DNA of 64,000 bases from Clostridiales bacterium (GTDB taxonomy: Bacteria; Bacillota; Clostridia; Saccharofermentanales; Saccharofermentanaceae). Each line of letters begins with the position of its first letter. The stretch's first letter is position 1. The notes beneath the pieces were generated by a model. It had not been told where the DNA came from and did not search any database. It was given only the letters and a program-made list of their open reading frames with translations. Positions 16,138 through 26,338 of the stretch are shown here, in pieces. The translations under genes and the position numbers were made by a program. The stretch covers positions 62,001-126,000 of the forward strand of contig JAFZLF010000050.1 of assembly GCA_017551625.1 (NCBI GenBank), written 5' to 3'.

Positions 16138-18543
16138 ATGAGCTGCATCAGTAAACGTATTTTGGCTGCCACTATGGCTGTGACGATGGTGGTCCCTCTC
16201 GTCTCCTGTAAGAGAAAGAAGAAACCCGTAAAGGAGATCATCTCCGAGTCAGACCCGTATTTTTTCGCGGATGTTGTAGAGCTTGAGGTCTCTCCGGATA
16301 CGGATAAGATCGTCGAGTCTCAGAGCATCACAGCAGAAACTCTGGTGGATGATAAAGTCATCGCCTCTTATGCGATCTCCTATGAAATGCCGGCTGATAT
16401 CTGGGATGGGTACGATGAAACGGAGATGACTCCCGAAGAAATTGATGCATTCTACGATATGTATAACGAATATTATGTCCAGGGCGTGGGTGTGTTCGGA
16501 CTCGATGGGAAGATGATCTCTACCATAGATATTGACTCCAACTTGCAGATCACGTGTATTTCTGAAGGCCAAAACGGGGAGATCCTGATCATGGCTGACG
16601 AATATCAGTATTTCGATGACTATGATGCCTATGCGATAAAGAACATAATTTACAAATTCAATCAGGATGGAAAACAGGTAGGTCGGGTCAGGCTTCCCGA
16701 TGATGTGGATTTCTATCCGAATTATGTCTGTCAGGCGGCAAATGGTGACTATGTCATCTCTACCTATGGCGAATTTGCTGTGGTAACGAAGAACGGGACT
16801 TTTGTCGGATCGTTCACAGACGAGAATATGCAAGGCGAACTGTTTGTGTCTGGTGAGGACGTGTATGTTAGTAGCATCGAAAGCAGCGCCGATTATTCGA
16901 GTGTGTCGAGATACCTCGTGAAACTGGATCTCGAGAAGGGCGAATACACAGATAAGAAGGTAGCGCTCGACTACTACTACTACAATATGTGTTCGGACGG
17001 CCAGAATGGTATGGTCGTGATCACGGGCGCCGGAATCGAGAAATTCGATATTCAGACCGGAAAGATGGAGGAATATCTGAAGTGGGACAGCACGGATGTA
17101 AACTATAACAACATCTCAAGTATCCGCTTCTATTCGGAGGACTGTTTATCTTTCATAAGAGAAGAGTGGAAGCAGGACAGTGAAACCGGAGAGTGGGGAG
17201 AAAAAGTATACATTTCGACACTCACCCGTGCAGAGAAGAATCCGCACGCAGGAAAGACTTACATCGAGATGGGGATGATCGGTTCGCCCGGAACAGCCCT
17301 GATGGACTACATCGTGTCTTATAATGCCAGTAAAGAGAACAAAGCGAGGATGCGTGTCCGCGACTACTCGGTCGAGGGTGAAGAGTCGACCATCACGCTT
17401 AAACAGTTCAATGCGATCTCCGATCAGGTGTACCAGGAGATGCTTGCCGGGAATGGCCCGGATATTCTCGTGGACTTCTCGGGATACAGTCAGTTTAACT
17501 CCGAAAATGTGCTGGAAGATCTGAACAAGTACATCGACGGAGAGAATGGTTTTAATCGGGAAGAGTACTTCGATAATGTTCTTTCGGCTTTCGAGACAAG
17601 AGAGAAACTCTTCCATGTTCCGGTATGCTTCGATATCCGCGGGCTTCTCGGGAATAAAGAGATGGTGGGAGAGAGATCCGGCTGGACATATCCTGAATTT
17701 CAGCAGATCGTCGAGACGCTGGATCCCCAAGTGTCGGTCTTTGAACCTAAGGAGTATTCGCTGCTCCTCGAGTCCCTGCTTTCCAATTCGATGAGTAACT
17801 TTATCGATTATGAGAAGAAGGTCGTCTACTTTGACGGAGACGAATTCAAGCAGCTCCTGCAGATCGCGAAACAGTACGGTGTCGCAGAAATACCGACAGA
17901 TCCGGGATCAGACCCCGTATATGAAAGCGGAGTCGGTCTGGTCCTGCCGGAAGATGGTATACGGGCAATGATGGAAGAAGGTCTGCTGGCGCTAATGGAT
18001 ACATATATATACCGGGTCGACCAGTATGCGGAGAATGCATCGCTTCTTAACGGGAATGTCGTCTATGTCGGTATGCCTTCCCCGGACGGGACCGGGATGG
18101 CAGCCGCCCCGATGCTGACCATGGCGATCTCCGCGTTTTCGAATAATAAGGAAGAAGCTTGGGACTTCATCCGCCGCATGTTCGATGAAGATGCCCAGTT
18201 CGAATATACGACATCCTATACTTCGATCCCGCTGAACAGACGGGCTTTTGACCGTGTAAATGAGACGATACTGAAAGAGAGTCAGGAGAGTTATGATTAC
18301 TATCTCGAGTTGGCTTCGGAGTACGGATGGTTTCTAGACGAACTTCCGACACGAATCACCACTGAACATGTAGAGGGATTCCGGGAACTGGTAGAGAATG
18401 TCAGTACCATCCAGTCAACCGATCTGGCGGTTCTGGACATCATAAATGAAGAAGCGGCCGCCTTCTTCGCGGATCAGAAGAGCATCGATGAAGTCTGTAA
18501 GAATATTCAGAACCGGACGACGACCATCGTAAACGAAAGATAG
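16138..18543 (+). CDS. Large lipoprotein: N-terminal propeller-like region plus extracellular solute-binding domain
   Basis: An 801-residue protein with a signal peptide and lipobox PLVSC (Cys at about 23), then a basic KRKKK stretch. The first half (about 40-400) has repeated beta-rich segments such as GVFGLDGKMISTIDI and GTFVGSFTDEN, suggesting a beta-propeller. The second half resembles a family 1 ABC sugar-binding protein (QVYQEMLAGNGPDILVDFSGYSQF, AMSAFSNNKEEAWDFIRRMF, and a helical C terminus). It is a close paralogue of the next gene. The start is set by GGAGG and the RBS-proximal ATG. It may be the binding component for the permeases at 21.4-23.4 kb. Ligand unknown. Confidence 0.78.
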   Translation: MSCISKRILAATMAVTMVVPLVSCKRKKKPVKEIISESDPYFFADVVELEVSPDTDKIVESQSITAETLVDDKVIASYAISYEMPADIWDGYDETEMTPEEIDAFYDMYNEYYVQGVGVFGLDGKMISTIDIDSNLQITCISEGQNGEILIMADEYQYFDDYDAYAIKNIIYKFNQDGKQVGRVRLPDDVDFYPNYVCQAANGDYVISTYGEFAVVTKNGTFVGSFTDENMQGELFVSGEDVYVSSIESSADYSSVSRYLVKLDLEKGEYTDKKVALDYYYYNMCSDGQNGMVVITGAGIEKFDIQTGKMEEYLKWDSTDVNYNNISSIRFYSEDCLSFIREEWKQDSETGEWGEKVYISTLTRAEKNPHAGKTYIEMGMIGSPGTALMDYIVSYNASKENKARMRVRDYSVEGEESTITLKQFNAISDQVYQEMLAGNGPDILVDFSGYSQFNSENVLEDLNKYIDGENGFNREEYFDNVLSAFETREKLFHVPVCFDIRGLLGNKEMVGERSGWTYPEFQQIVETLDPQVSVFEPKEYSLLLESLLSNSMSNFIDYEKKVVYFDGDEFKQLLQIAKQYGVAEIPTDPGSDPVYESGVGLVLPEDGIRAMMEEGLLALMDTYIYRVDQYAENASLLNGNVVYVGMPSPDGTGMAAAPMLTMAISAFSNNKEEAWDFIRRMFDEDAQFEYTTSYTSIPLNRRAFDRVNETILKESQESYDYYLELASEYGWFLDELPTRITTEHVEGFRELVENVSTIQSTDLAVLDIINEEAAAFFADQKSIDEVCKNIQNRTTTIVNER

Positions 18544-18664
18544 ACAGGCTCTTCTTTCGGGAAACAGAAAAAAATCTCAAAAACAGGCAAGTATTACAAA
18601 TCTTTCATTTTTCTTTCCGTGGTTCTACTATAATAAACTCGACAAGAACCGTGGAGGTATGTTT

Positions 18665-21106
18665 ATGAAGAAGTATGTTAGGAATGTTTTGGCAGTAGTT
18701 CTGACATGTTCCATGATCCTTCCTCTTGCCGCATGTAAGGGCAAGAAGAAGGGCGGCAAGCAGAAGAAAGTCCAGGAAGATGATCCGTATTTCATGGCGG
18801 AAGAGACCCCGCTCGAACTTGAAATCGACAAGTCTAAGAAGCTCTCATACAAAGAGATCTATAACGTGCAGATGGTCGGTGACAAACTGATCGGTACGTA
18901 CAATATCCAGTACGAGATGCCGGATGACCTGGAAGAGCAGATCACGGAAATGTATATGAATGCAAAGGAAGACGAACAGGATCAGATCTATGAGAAGATC
19001 ATGGAACTGTATGCGCCTTATTCGGAGATGGGAGTCATCATGTTTGACCTCGAAGGCAATATCGTCAAAAAGGCACAGGGGGATCTGGATTCCCAGCTTA
19101 ACGCGATTACGGCGCTTCCGGACGGCGGATATGTCTCACTGGCCTCGAACTATGATATGGGCGAGTGCAAGGAGTCGTATTCACTTGCTTTCCTCGACGA
19201 AAATCTCGAGCCTTCCAAAGAGATCGAACTGGATTCCGAGCTCGATGGGATGTGGGGCGGAAGAGTCTATCCTCTTGATAACGGGAATTATCTTATCGGT
19301 ACTTACTCGGGAGTTTTTGTCGTAGATAAGAACGGCAAACTTCTCGGTAAGGACAGTGTTCAGGACATGAATGGAGACACCCTCTATAAGGTGGACGGGA
19401 AATACTACGTACTTCTTTACGAATACGATGAAGTGTCGATGACATCGAAGTGCACACTCAATGAAGTCGATCCCAATACCGGTAAGGTCAGCAGGGACGG
19501 CAAAGAAGTCAGCACAAAAATATGGAGCGCGTTTGAGGCGGCCGACGGATACTACATGAACAGCAGTAACGGTATCAGCAAGATCGATCTTTTCGACAAG
19601 AAGAGTGAGGGAGAGATGATCCTCGACTGGAACTGGACGGACCTCAACCGTTCGTCGATCCAGTATGACAGTGTCGTGATCAAATCGGCAGATGAGATCT
19701 ATTTCCTCAAGGTATCCTACAATTACGACGATGATCCGGGTTCGAAGTATTCCGGTTCGGAAGTTTCCCTGGTGAAGCTCTCCAGAGAAGAGAAGAATCC
19801 GCATGCCGGAAAGACGATCATCCAGATCGGCGCGATCGATCTCTATAGTGAAAAGTTCATGGACTATATCGTTTCCTATAATACGGACTCGAAGAATAAG
19901 TCCAGAATCCTCATTAAGGACTATGCAGAGGATATATACGATGGTTCCGAGGATTACAACAAGGCGTCCAAAGAACTGGCCGACAAGGTATATCTGGATA
20001 TGCTGGCCGGAGAGGGTCCGGACATCCTTCTGAACTTCTCTTCCTTCAGCCAGTTTAATAATGACGATGTCCTTGTCGATCTTAATCCCCTCATCGACGG
20101 CGAGAACGGATTTGACCGTGATGACTACTTCGATAACGTTTTCCGCGCTTTCGAACTGAAGGGCAAGATGTATCAGATCCCGGTATGCGTGGATGTCCAC
20201 GGATTTATTGCTAACCGTGATTTCGTCGGTGACAGAGACTCCTGGACCTATGATGAATTCATGAGCATCGGCGATTCTCTGCCGGAGGATGTCTCCATGA
20301 TGGAAGAGATGAGCTGTGAGGCCCTGCTGTCGAATCTGATCAGTGTTTCCGGCGATGCTTTTATCGACTACGAGAATAAGACGGTAAACTTTGATAGTGA
20401 GGACTTCCGCAAAGCCCTCGAGATCGCGAAGAAGTATGGTACGCTTCATCCGTCGAATGAAGGCGGTCACGTCGTCTACAGTGACAGTGGCGCCTACTAC
20501 GGTGACGGCATGAGCGAATATGTCGACCCGATGGATAAGGTCAAGGAAGGCATGCAGGTCATGGCTTCGGCATACTTCTACAATATCCGCGGATATGCAG
20601 AGTGCTACTCCGCGCTGAATGAGAAGGCTGTATTCCTGGGTGCTCCGGCGCCGGAGGCGTCCGGCATGTCGGCTCAGCCGATGCTGACACTGGCGATCGC
20701 GAAATCCTGCGCAAGCCAGGAGGAGGCATGGGACTTTATCCGATTCATGTTTGAGAAGGATCAGCAGATCGAGTATGCCAACAACTTCTGGTCTGTCCCG
20801 CTTCTTAGAGAGGCTCTTGATGAGAAGAATAAGAGTGATATCGAAGAATATCAGAGAGAGAAGGAAGATGCTAAGCAGTGGGATCCGGATTTCTACGAGG
20901 AATACTACAAGTTTGATCTTAACGAAGAAATGGCAGAAGGATTCGTCCAACTTGTTGAGGGTATCCGTACCATCACGAGCACTGACCCGGGTATCATGAT
21001 GATCGTGAACGAGGAAGCTCCGGGCTTCTTCGAGAACCAGAGATCGGCAGAAGATGTCTGCAAGAACATCCAGAACCGTGCCTCTACGCTGCTCCACGAG
21101 CGCTGA
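18665..21106 (+). CDS. Large lipoprotein: propeller-like region plus solute-binding domain (paralogue)
   Basis: An 813-residue paralogue of the preceding gene, with lipobox LPLAAC and a basic KGKKKGGKQKK linker. It has the same two-part layout, with shared landmarks EKNPHAGKTIIQIG, DKVYLDMLAGEGPDILLNFSSFSQF, DGENGFDRDDYFDNVF and the end EDVCKNIQNRASTL. The ATG at 18665 is chosen because GGAGG at 18653-18657 is too close to the ATG at 18659. A TATAAT at 18629-18634 suggests its own promoter. It probably delivers sugars or oligosaccharides to the downstream permeases; the two receptors may have different ligands. Confidence 0.8.
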   Translation: MKKYVRNVLAVVLTCSMILPLAACKGKKKGGKQKKVQEDDPYFMAEETPLELEIDKSKKLSYKEIYNVQMVGDKLIGTYNIQYEMPDDLEEQITEMYMNAKEDEQDQIYEKIMELYAPYSEMGVIMFDLEGNIVKKAQGDLDSQLNAITALPDGGYVSLASNYDMGECKESYSLAFLDENLEPSKEIELDSELDGMWGGRVYPLDNGNYLIGTYSGVFVVDKNGKLLGKDSVQDMNGDTLYKVDGKYYVLLYEYDEVSMTSKCTLNEVDPNTGKVSRDGKEVSTKIWSAFEAADGYYMNSSNGISKIDLFDKKSEGEMILDWNWTDLNRSSIQYDSVVIKSADEIYFLKVSYNYDDDPGSKYSGSEVSLVKLSREEKNPHAGKTIIQIGAIDLYSEKFMDYIVSYNTDSKNKSRILIKDYAEDIYDGSEDYNKASKELADKVYLDMLAGEGPDILLNFSSFSQFNNDDVLVDLNPLIDGENGFDRDDYFDNVFRAFELKGKMYQIPVCVDVHGFIANRDFVGDRDSWTYDEFMSIGDSLPEDVSMMEEMSCEALLSNLISVSGDAFIDYENKTVNFDSEDFRKALEIAKKYGTLHPSNEGGHVVYSDSGAYYGDGMSEYVDPMDKVKEGMQVMASAYFYNIRGYAECYSALNEKAVFLGAPAPEASGMSAQPMLTLAIAKSCASQEEAWDFIRFMFEKDQQIEYANNFWSVPLLREALDEKNKSDIEEYQREKEDAKQWDPDFYEEYYKFDLNEEMAEGFVQLVEGIRTITSTDPGIMMIVNEEAPGFFENQRSAEDVCKNIQNRASTLLHER

Positions 21107-21124
21107 TTTTCAGACCCGGAGGGT

Positions 21125-21305
21125 AAGTGACGGATCTGTCACTTTAAGGTCACTTGAAAGTCATACCGCGATGAGACAATAAAGATGTCGAAAGGGAGAG
21201 ACAACCTCCAATACCCCTTCTCCCGGAAGACAGATAGCAAAGAACCTTTTACTATCTTCTATTTACTTTCATACCCCGGGAGCGAGGCCCACCCCCCTCG
21301 CTCCC
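21125..21305 (+). terminator. Intergenic hairpins after the SBP lipoprotein genes
   Basis: The 296-nt gap holds AAGTGAC/GTCACTT (21125-21131 with 21138-21144, then TT) and a stronger 10-bp stem GGGAGCGAGG/CCTCGCTCCC (21278-21287 with 21296-21305). Neither has a long T run, so they may be weak terminators or transcript stabilisers that raise receptor over permease expression. No gene is evident. Confidence 0.4.
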
Positions 21306-21402
21306 ACCCCTCCTCAAAACGAAGAGAAAATGAAAACGATAACTCCACAGTATGGTAGAATGATTTTGTTACTGGACTGTGCTTATATACGAAGGAAAAC
21401 CA

Positions 21403-22326
21403 ATGGCTACACATGAATATAATCCCGAAGAGGTGAGAAAGAGACGGATCAGAGGCAGAAGGAAGAGAGCCCTTCGCGAATGGTTCGTCTTTACCGGTTA
21501 TCTTACGCCGAGTCTCCTCGGGGTTTTGCTTTTCTTCTTTGGACCGATGATCATCGTCCTGGTCCAGTCCTTCCAGAGAAGTGCCACGAACACAGAGTTC
21601 GTAGGTTTCGAGAATTACGTAAATGTATGGAACAATAAAGCTTTTCGTACCGCATCGGTAAATACACTGATCTTCGCTGGCCTGGCGGTTCCGCTGGCGG
21701 TCCTTCTTTCCCTCCTCCTGGCTCTGCTTCTGAGCTCGAAGATCCCGGGAAAGAGCGTCTTCCGCAGCATCATGCTCAACCCCATGATGGTCCCGGTCGC
21801 CTCGATCGTTCTGATCTGGCAGGTCATGTTCAGTTACAACGGCGCGCTGAACACCTACATGGGCTGGTTCGGGATCGATAAACTCGACTGGATGAAGTCC
21901 GACTGGTCCCGACTGGTTATCCTGATCCTCTTCCTGTGGAAAAATCTCGGTTACAATATGGTGCTCTTTATCTCCGCGATTTCAGCCGTTCCTTCCGAAC
22001 AGCTCGAATCGGCGAAGATGGACGGAGCCGGAGCGGTAAGAAGATTCTTCAGTATCAAGCTCCCGTACCTGTGGCCGACGATCTTCTTCGTCGGGATCAT
22101 GTCCCTCATCAACTCGTTTAAGATCTTCCGTGAAGTATATCTTCTCGCCGGAGACTATCCGTACGATGCGCTCTACATGCTCCAGAATTTCATGAACAAC
22201 ATGTTCTCGCACTTAGATAATGCGAAACTTACCGCTGCGGCGATCATCATGTGTATCGCCATGATCATCATCGTCGGTATCCTCTTTATCGCAGAGAACC
22301 GGCTGGGAAGAGATACGGAGGAGTAA
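21403..22326 (+). CDS. Carbohydrate ABC transporter permease (MalF/UgpA type)
   Basis: A 307-residue, six-helix inner-membrane protein of the binding-protein-dependent transport family, with the EAA loop near EQLESAKMDGAGAVRRFFSIKLPYLWP. The start at 21403 follows an AAGGA site; the upstream ATG at 21379 lacks one. It forms the heterodimeric channel with the next gene. No ATPase gene is present in the cluster, so a shared MsmK/UgpC-type ATPase encoded elsewhere is expected, as is usual in Firmicutes. Confidence 0.92.
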   Translation: MATHEYNPEEVRKRRIRGRRKRALREWFVFTGYLTPSLLGVLLFFFGPMIIVLVQSFQRSATNTEFVGFENYVNVWNNKAFRTASVNTLIFAGLAVPLAVLLSLLLALLLSSKIPGKSVFRSIMLNPMMVPVASIVLIWQVMFSYNGALNTYMGWFGIDKLDWMKSDWSRLVILILFLWKNLGYNMVLFISAISAVPSEQLESAKMDGAGAVRRFFSIKLPYLWPTIFFVGIMSLINSFKIFREVYLLAGDYPYDALYMLQNFMNNMFSHLDNAKLTAAAIIMCIAMIIIVGILFIAENRLGRDTEE

Positions 22327-22329
22327 GCC

Positions 22330-23391
22330 ATGAAAAAGAATGATATTACTCCACTTCAGCCCATATCTCCTGCTACAGAAGAAGTCCATGATCACGGCTC
22401 GATCCGTGATCTCGAAGAGGTTGAGATCGTACGCCTCTCTGATGAGGAGCTCGAAGCGCTTCACGCGAAGGGCCGTGCGGACGCGAAGCGCCGCATGCGC
22501 GTAAGAACATTTACCGACCGTGTCTGGACGACACTCGGTGTTATCCTGGCCCTGTCGGTGGCGATCTTCGCCCTGATGCCGATCGTACTTACCATCCTCG
22601 ATTCCTTTATGTCGACCGATGAGATCAAGACAAACTACAGCGCGGTCTATAACAGCCTTTCTTCCGCTTCCGCCGAGACGAAGACGTATCTTTCCTCGAC
22701 GCCGAAGCTGAAGATGATCCCGGATTTCGTATCCTTCAGCCAGTATAAGACGCTCCTGTTCCTGAGCCCGACATACCTTCTTAAGTTCTGGAACTCGGTC
22801 GCGCTGGTCGTGCCGATCGTGCTCGGACAGATCCTGGTCGGATGCCTCGCTTCCTACAGCTTCTCGAGATACAGAAAGAAGAGAAGAGAAGTCCTCTTCT
22901 TCTCGTACGTCATCCTGATGCTGATGCCATTCCAGGTCACGCTCGTTCCGAACTATCTTATCGCTAAGAACTTAGGGATCTACAATACGTGGTGGGCGAT
23001 CATCCTGCCGGGTGTGTTCTCTACATTCAGTATCTTCCTCTTAAGTAAGTACATGCGCCAGATCCCGTCCTCGTACATCGAAGCGGCGAAGCTCGACGGC
23101 GCAAATGAATGGAACATTTTCACGAAGATCTCACTCCCGATGTGTAAGAGTGCGATCTATGCGATGGCGATATTGCTGTTTATCGACTACTGGAACATGG
23201 TCGAGCAGCCCCTGATCCTGCTGGAAGATGCGAGCAAGCAGCCGCTGTCGGTATTCCTGAGTCAGATCAACGCATCGGAGGTGGGCGTCGCTTTTGCCGC
23301 ATCGTTCATCTTCATGATCCCGCCGCTACTCATCTTCCTTTATGGTGAGCAGTATCTGGTAGAAGGTATTTCCCGCTCGGGTATCAAATAA
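22330..23391 (+). CDS. Carbohydrate ABC transporter permease (MalG/UgpE type)
   Basis: A 353-residue partner permease with the EAA loop (SSYIEAAKLDGANEWNIFTKISLPMCK). It has an N-terminal cytoplasmic extension of about 60 residues and, between the first two helices, an extracellular insertion (about residues 95-135, YNSLSSASAETKTYLSSTPKLK) longer than usual for the family. It starts 4 bp after the MalF-like gene. It may contact the large two-domain receptors. Confidence 0.92.
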   Translation: MKKNDITPLQPISPATEEVHDHGSIRDLEEVEIVRLSDEELEALHAKGRADAKRRMRVRTFTDRVWTTLGVILALSVAIFALMPIVLTILDSFMSTDEIKTNYSAVYNSLSSASAETKTYLSSTPKLKMIPDFVSFSQYKTLLFLSPTYLLKFWNSVALVVPIVLGQILVGCLASYSFSRYRKKRREVLFFSYVILMLMPFQVTLVPNYLIAKNLGIYNTWWAIILPGVFSTFSIFLLSKYMRQIPSSYIEAAKLDGANEWNIFTKISLPMCKSAIYAMAILLFIDYWNMVEQPLILLEDASKQPLSVFLSQINASEVGVAFAASFIFMIPPLLIFLYGEQYLVEGISRSGIK

Positions 23392-23423
23392 GGACCGAAG
23401 GTATTTGAAGGAGGTTTTTGACA

Positions 23424-25106
23424 ATGTCAGAAGAGAAAAAGATAAGGAAGAATAAGAAGTGGATCGTCAAAGCGCTCATCGCTTTTCTGATCGTGATGGG
23501 GATCCTGACTTTCTTCTCGAATACCATCATGAATATGACGCTCACGCAGGTCAGCACACAGCAGATCTATGGCGCGACTTTGAGCTCGATCACGAGAGCA
23601 CAGGGTACGGTCAGGACATATCAGGAAAAGACCGTCAAAGCACCCGGCGAGATCACGGTCGGTGATATCGGCGTCTATCTCTACGGAATGGTAGAAGCGG
23701 GCGATACACTGGCGACGATCAGTCTCCCGGAAAGCAGGGAAGACCTGGAGCAGGCGAAGAAGAATCTCGAAGACCTCGAGAAGGAGATGGAATACGAGGA
23801 ACGTAAACCATCTGAAAGCAGCGACTTTTACGATGATGAAATGGCGGTCGTCGATGCACAGAAGGCTGTAGAAGATGCGGAAAAAGCACTCGATGCCGCA
23901 AGGAACAAGGATCAGTCCATCGCTGATTGTGAGGAACAGATCAAGAGCCTGCAGGACACGATCAAGCAACTCGAAAAAGAGAAGAACTCACTCGAAGAAC
24001 AGAAGCTCGACGCGGAGACGAAGCGCGATGCTTACCCGGAACAGATCGAGATGTGCCAGGAAGCGCTTGATGCGGCCAAGGCTGCTCTCGAGGCCTGCAT
24101 CACGGATCCCGAAGACCCGGCATTTTCTCAGGAAGATCTCGATGCCGCGAACCAGGCGGTCACCGATGCCCAGCAGACACTCGATGATGCGAACGCGGCG
24201 TATGAGAAGGCGAAGAAGGATGTCACGGATATAGCCAATTCCATCACGGACAAGGAGACGGAGATCGAGAAGAAGAATAGCGATCTTACGGAGAAGCAGG
24301 GCGACCTTGAGACCTTCAAGGCAATCACGACAGTAGAAGCTGCCGAGCGTGCGCTGAATGATGCGAAGCATCGCCTGACAGTCGCAAGAAAGACATTGAG
24401 TGATGCGAAGACGAACGCCGGTATTACCAGTGACCAGAAAGAGGACGAATGGGAAGCAAAACTGAAGAAAAAAGAAGATTATGAGAAAGAGGTCGCACGT
24501 CTCGAAGAATACTATTCGATTACCGAGATCACCGCGCCGATCTCCGGCATGGTTACATCCATCAACGTAACCCGTGGCGGCACCTGCATGAAAGATGAGG
24601 TTATGTTCACGATCGCAGATATCGATTCCGGATACTATATCGAGTGCTCGATCCCGAAGAAGGATGCAGAGAGTATGTATATCGGATCAGAAGTCAAGAC
24701 GGACTACTGTGACAGCGCCTTTGTGGAGTCGATCCGTCCGGATCCGCTTGATCCGATGAATTCCAGTATCGTAAGGATCACTGTGAGCGGATATTATCTG
24801 ACCCCGGGAGCGACAACAGTCAACTGCACGATCTCTACTTCGAACCGTTCCTATGAGAATGTAGTTCCTAAGGGCGCGCTCCAGCAGGATACTGAAGGAT
24901 ACTTCATCTACATTCTTGTAACGAAGAACAGTCCGCTTGGCGAGCGTTATATCGCGAGAAAAGTGCCGGTCAAGCTTCTGGCAGAGGATGCGACATCCGC
25001 CGCGATCGAGGGAGCGGGAATCAGCTATGCATACTGCATCGTCCGTTCCGGAAAACCGATAACAAATGGTGAACAGGTGCGTCTGGCACAAGGAGAATCG
25101 AACTGA
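23424..25106 (+). CDS. HlyD-like membrane-fusion/adaptor protein with long coiled coil
   Basis: A 560-residue protein with one N-terminal transmembrane segment, a lipoyl half-motif (TVKAPGEITVGDIGVYLYGMVEAGDTLA), a long coiled-coil hairpin from about residue 105 to 350 and the matching second half (ITAPISGMVTSINVTRGGTCMKDEVMFTIAD). This is the topology of periplasmic adaptor subunits of MacA/HlyD type, here in a monoderm where it would be extracytoplasmic. The start at 23424 follows GAAGGAGG. The gene's TGA overlaps the next start. An associated ATPase is not in the cluster. Confidence 0.85.
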   Translation: MSEEKKIRKNKKWIVKALIAFLIVMGILTFFSNTIMNMTLTQVSTQQIYGATLSSITRAQGTVRTYQEKTVKAPGEITVGDIGVYLYGMVEAGDTLATISLPESREDLEQAKKNLEDLEKEMEYEERKPSESSDFYDDEMAVVDAQKAVEDAEKALDAARNKDQSIADCEEQIKSLQDTIKQLEKEKNSLEEQKLDAETKRDAYPEQIEMCQEALDAAKAALEACITDPEDPAFSQEDLDAANQAVTDAQQTLDDANAAYEKAKKDVTDIANSITDKETEIEKKNSDLTEKQGDLETFKAITTVEAAERALNDAKHRLTVARKTLSDAKTNAGITSDQKEDEWEAKLKKKEDYEKEVARLEEYYSITEITAPISGMVTSINVTRGGTCMKDEVMFTIADIDSGYYIECSIPKKDAESMYIGSEVKTDYCDSAFVESIRPDPLDPMNSSIVRITVSGYYLTPGATTVNCTISTSNRSYENVVPKGALQQDTEGYFIYILVTKNSPLGERYIARKVPVKLLAEDATSAAIEGAGISYAYCIVRSGKPITNGEQVRLAQGESN

Positions 25107-26338
25107 TGGAATTCCGAGCGAAAGTTCAAAAGTTCATAAAGAGAAAATGGGGCGACATCTGCCGCAGATCACACTACGTCCTGATGGGGATTCCCTTCAT
25201 CCTCGTGACCGGTGGAATCGTGCTCTCCGTGGCCTCTGTGGTCCGGATCAATCAGGTGCTTGACGGGCAGTCTCTGCAGTATGCAGCCGAGCGTTTCGAG
25301 TCAAAATCCATGCAGTACAGGTATCTGACGGTGCTGGGTCCGGGCGAGATCCTCGGAGACGGATCTGCACCCAGGAAGATGAGCGATGGCCTGGATCTTG
25401 AGAAGGTCACACAGATCCACGAACAACTGGAACTGACAGAATCCTCCACGAGCACGACTAAGAGTAAGGATGGCAAGAAGTCGGATGAGATCGTGAATCT
25501 CTGGGAAGACTGCTATTCAGCGACAGCTTCCTATCCGGCACAGGGATACCTCGATAAGACGGCGACAGGCTCGGTGGGGAAATGCGAAGTTGTAGGCGTA
25601 GGCGGCGCATATAATGTCGTTCACCCTTTCCGCTATGAGAGTGGCGGTTTTCTCCCGGATGAGAACGGTGACAGATATACGGTCGTTCTGAACACCCAGC
25701 TGGCATGGAACCTCTTCCGATCTTATGAGATCCTCGGCGCATTTGTCGAGATACAGGGCTCGATGTATCAGGTAGTTGGTGTCGTGAATGAGGGAACCGA
25801 TACGATAGCAGAAACTACGGGAGTGACACAGCCCCGCGCCTATATCCAGTTTTCACAGCTTGCCAATCTCGCCAACGGGTCCATCTCTCCGGAGTCTACT
25901 GCCGAGATGGAAGGCGCAGTTAAGGTGGAGGATCTGGCCGTGACTTGTTACGAAGTCCTTCTTACCGATCCGATCAGCGAGATTGCCTGTAACGACCTTA
26001 CAAAGACCATGGCCGATACCATCGGCTATTCGGCAGATACGTCCTCACTTCTGGTCATTAACAACACTGACCGGTTCAATGTGCTCCGGCTCTATAAGAA
26101 ATACTTCCCGCTAAAGAATTCCTATCCGGGAGGAGAAGGGATCCCGGTCCCTTACTACGAACGATCTGCCCGTCTGGCTGAACAGTATGTGGTATTCTGG
26201 GCCGAGGCTCTGATCTGCGGGATCATACTGATACTCGCCGGAATGTGTAATATCTATGCGATCTTCCACGGACGCCATACTAAGCATGAAAAGGAAGAAG
26301 AACTGGAAGAAGAACATGATATCAGTTATCTCGACTAG
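25106..26338 (+). CDS. FtsX/MacB-like protein with single N- and C-terminal membrane helices
   Basis: A 410-residue protein with one hydrophobic segment near the N terminus (about 24-48), a large extracytoplasmic domain and one hydrophobic segment near the C terminus (about 365-388), then a Lys/Glu-rich tail. The extracellular part (VVGVGGAYNVVHPF, GDRYTVVLNTQLAWNLF, IQGSMYQVVGVVNE) resembles the MacB periplasmic core domain, but the usual four-helix FtsX permease module is reduced. It is coupled by TGATG to the HlyD-like gene, so the two likely form a complex. Role unknown. Confidence 0.6.
   Translation: MEFRAKVQKFIKRKWGDICRRSHYVLMGIPFILVTGGIVLSVASVVRINQVLDGQSLQYAAERFESKSMQYRYLTVLGPGEILGDGSAPRKMSDGLDLEKVTQIHEQLELTESSTSTTKSKDGKKSDEIVNLWEDCYSATASYPAQGYLDKTATGSVGKCEVVGVGGAYNVVHPFRYESGGFLPDENGDRYTVVLNTQLAWNLFRSYEILGAFVEIQGSMYQVVGVVNEGTDTIAETTGVTQPRAYIQFSQLANLANGSISPESTAEMEGAVKVEDLAVTCYEVLLTDPISEIACNDLTKTMADTIGYSADTSSLLVINNTDRFNVLRLYKKYFPLKNSYPGGEGIPVPYYERSARLAEQYVVFWAEALICGIILILAGMCNIYAIFHGRHTKHEKEEELEEEHDISYLD

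Noticed and set aside
23424-25106. Coiled-coil repeats as a possible CRISPR or tandem-repeat array
   Set aside because: The repetition is the heptad pattern of an adaptor protein hairpin at protein level, with no regular DNA repeat unit.
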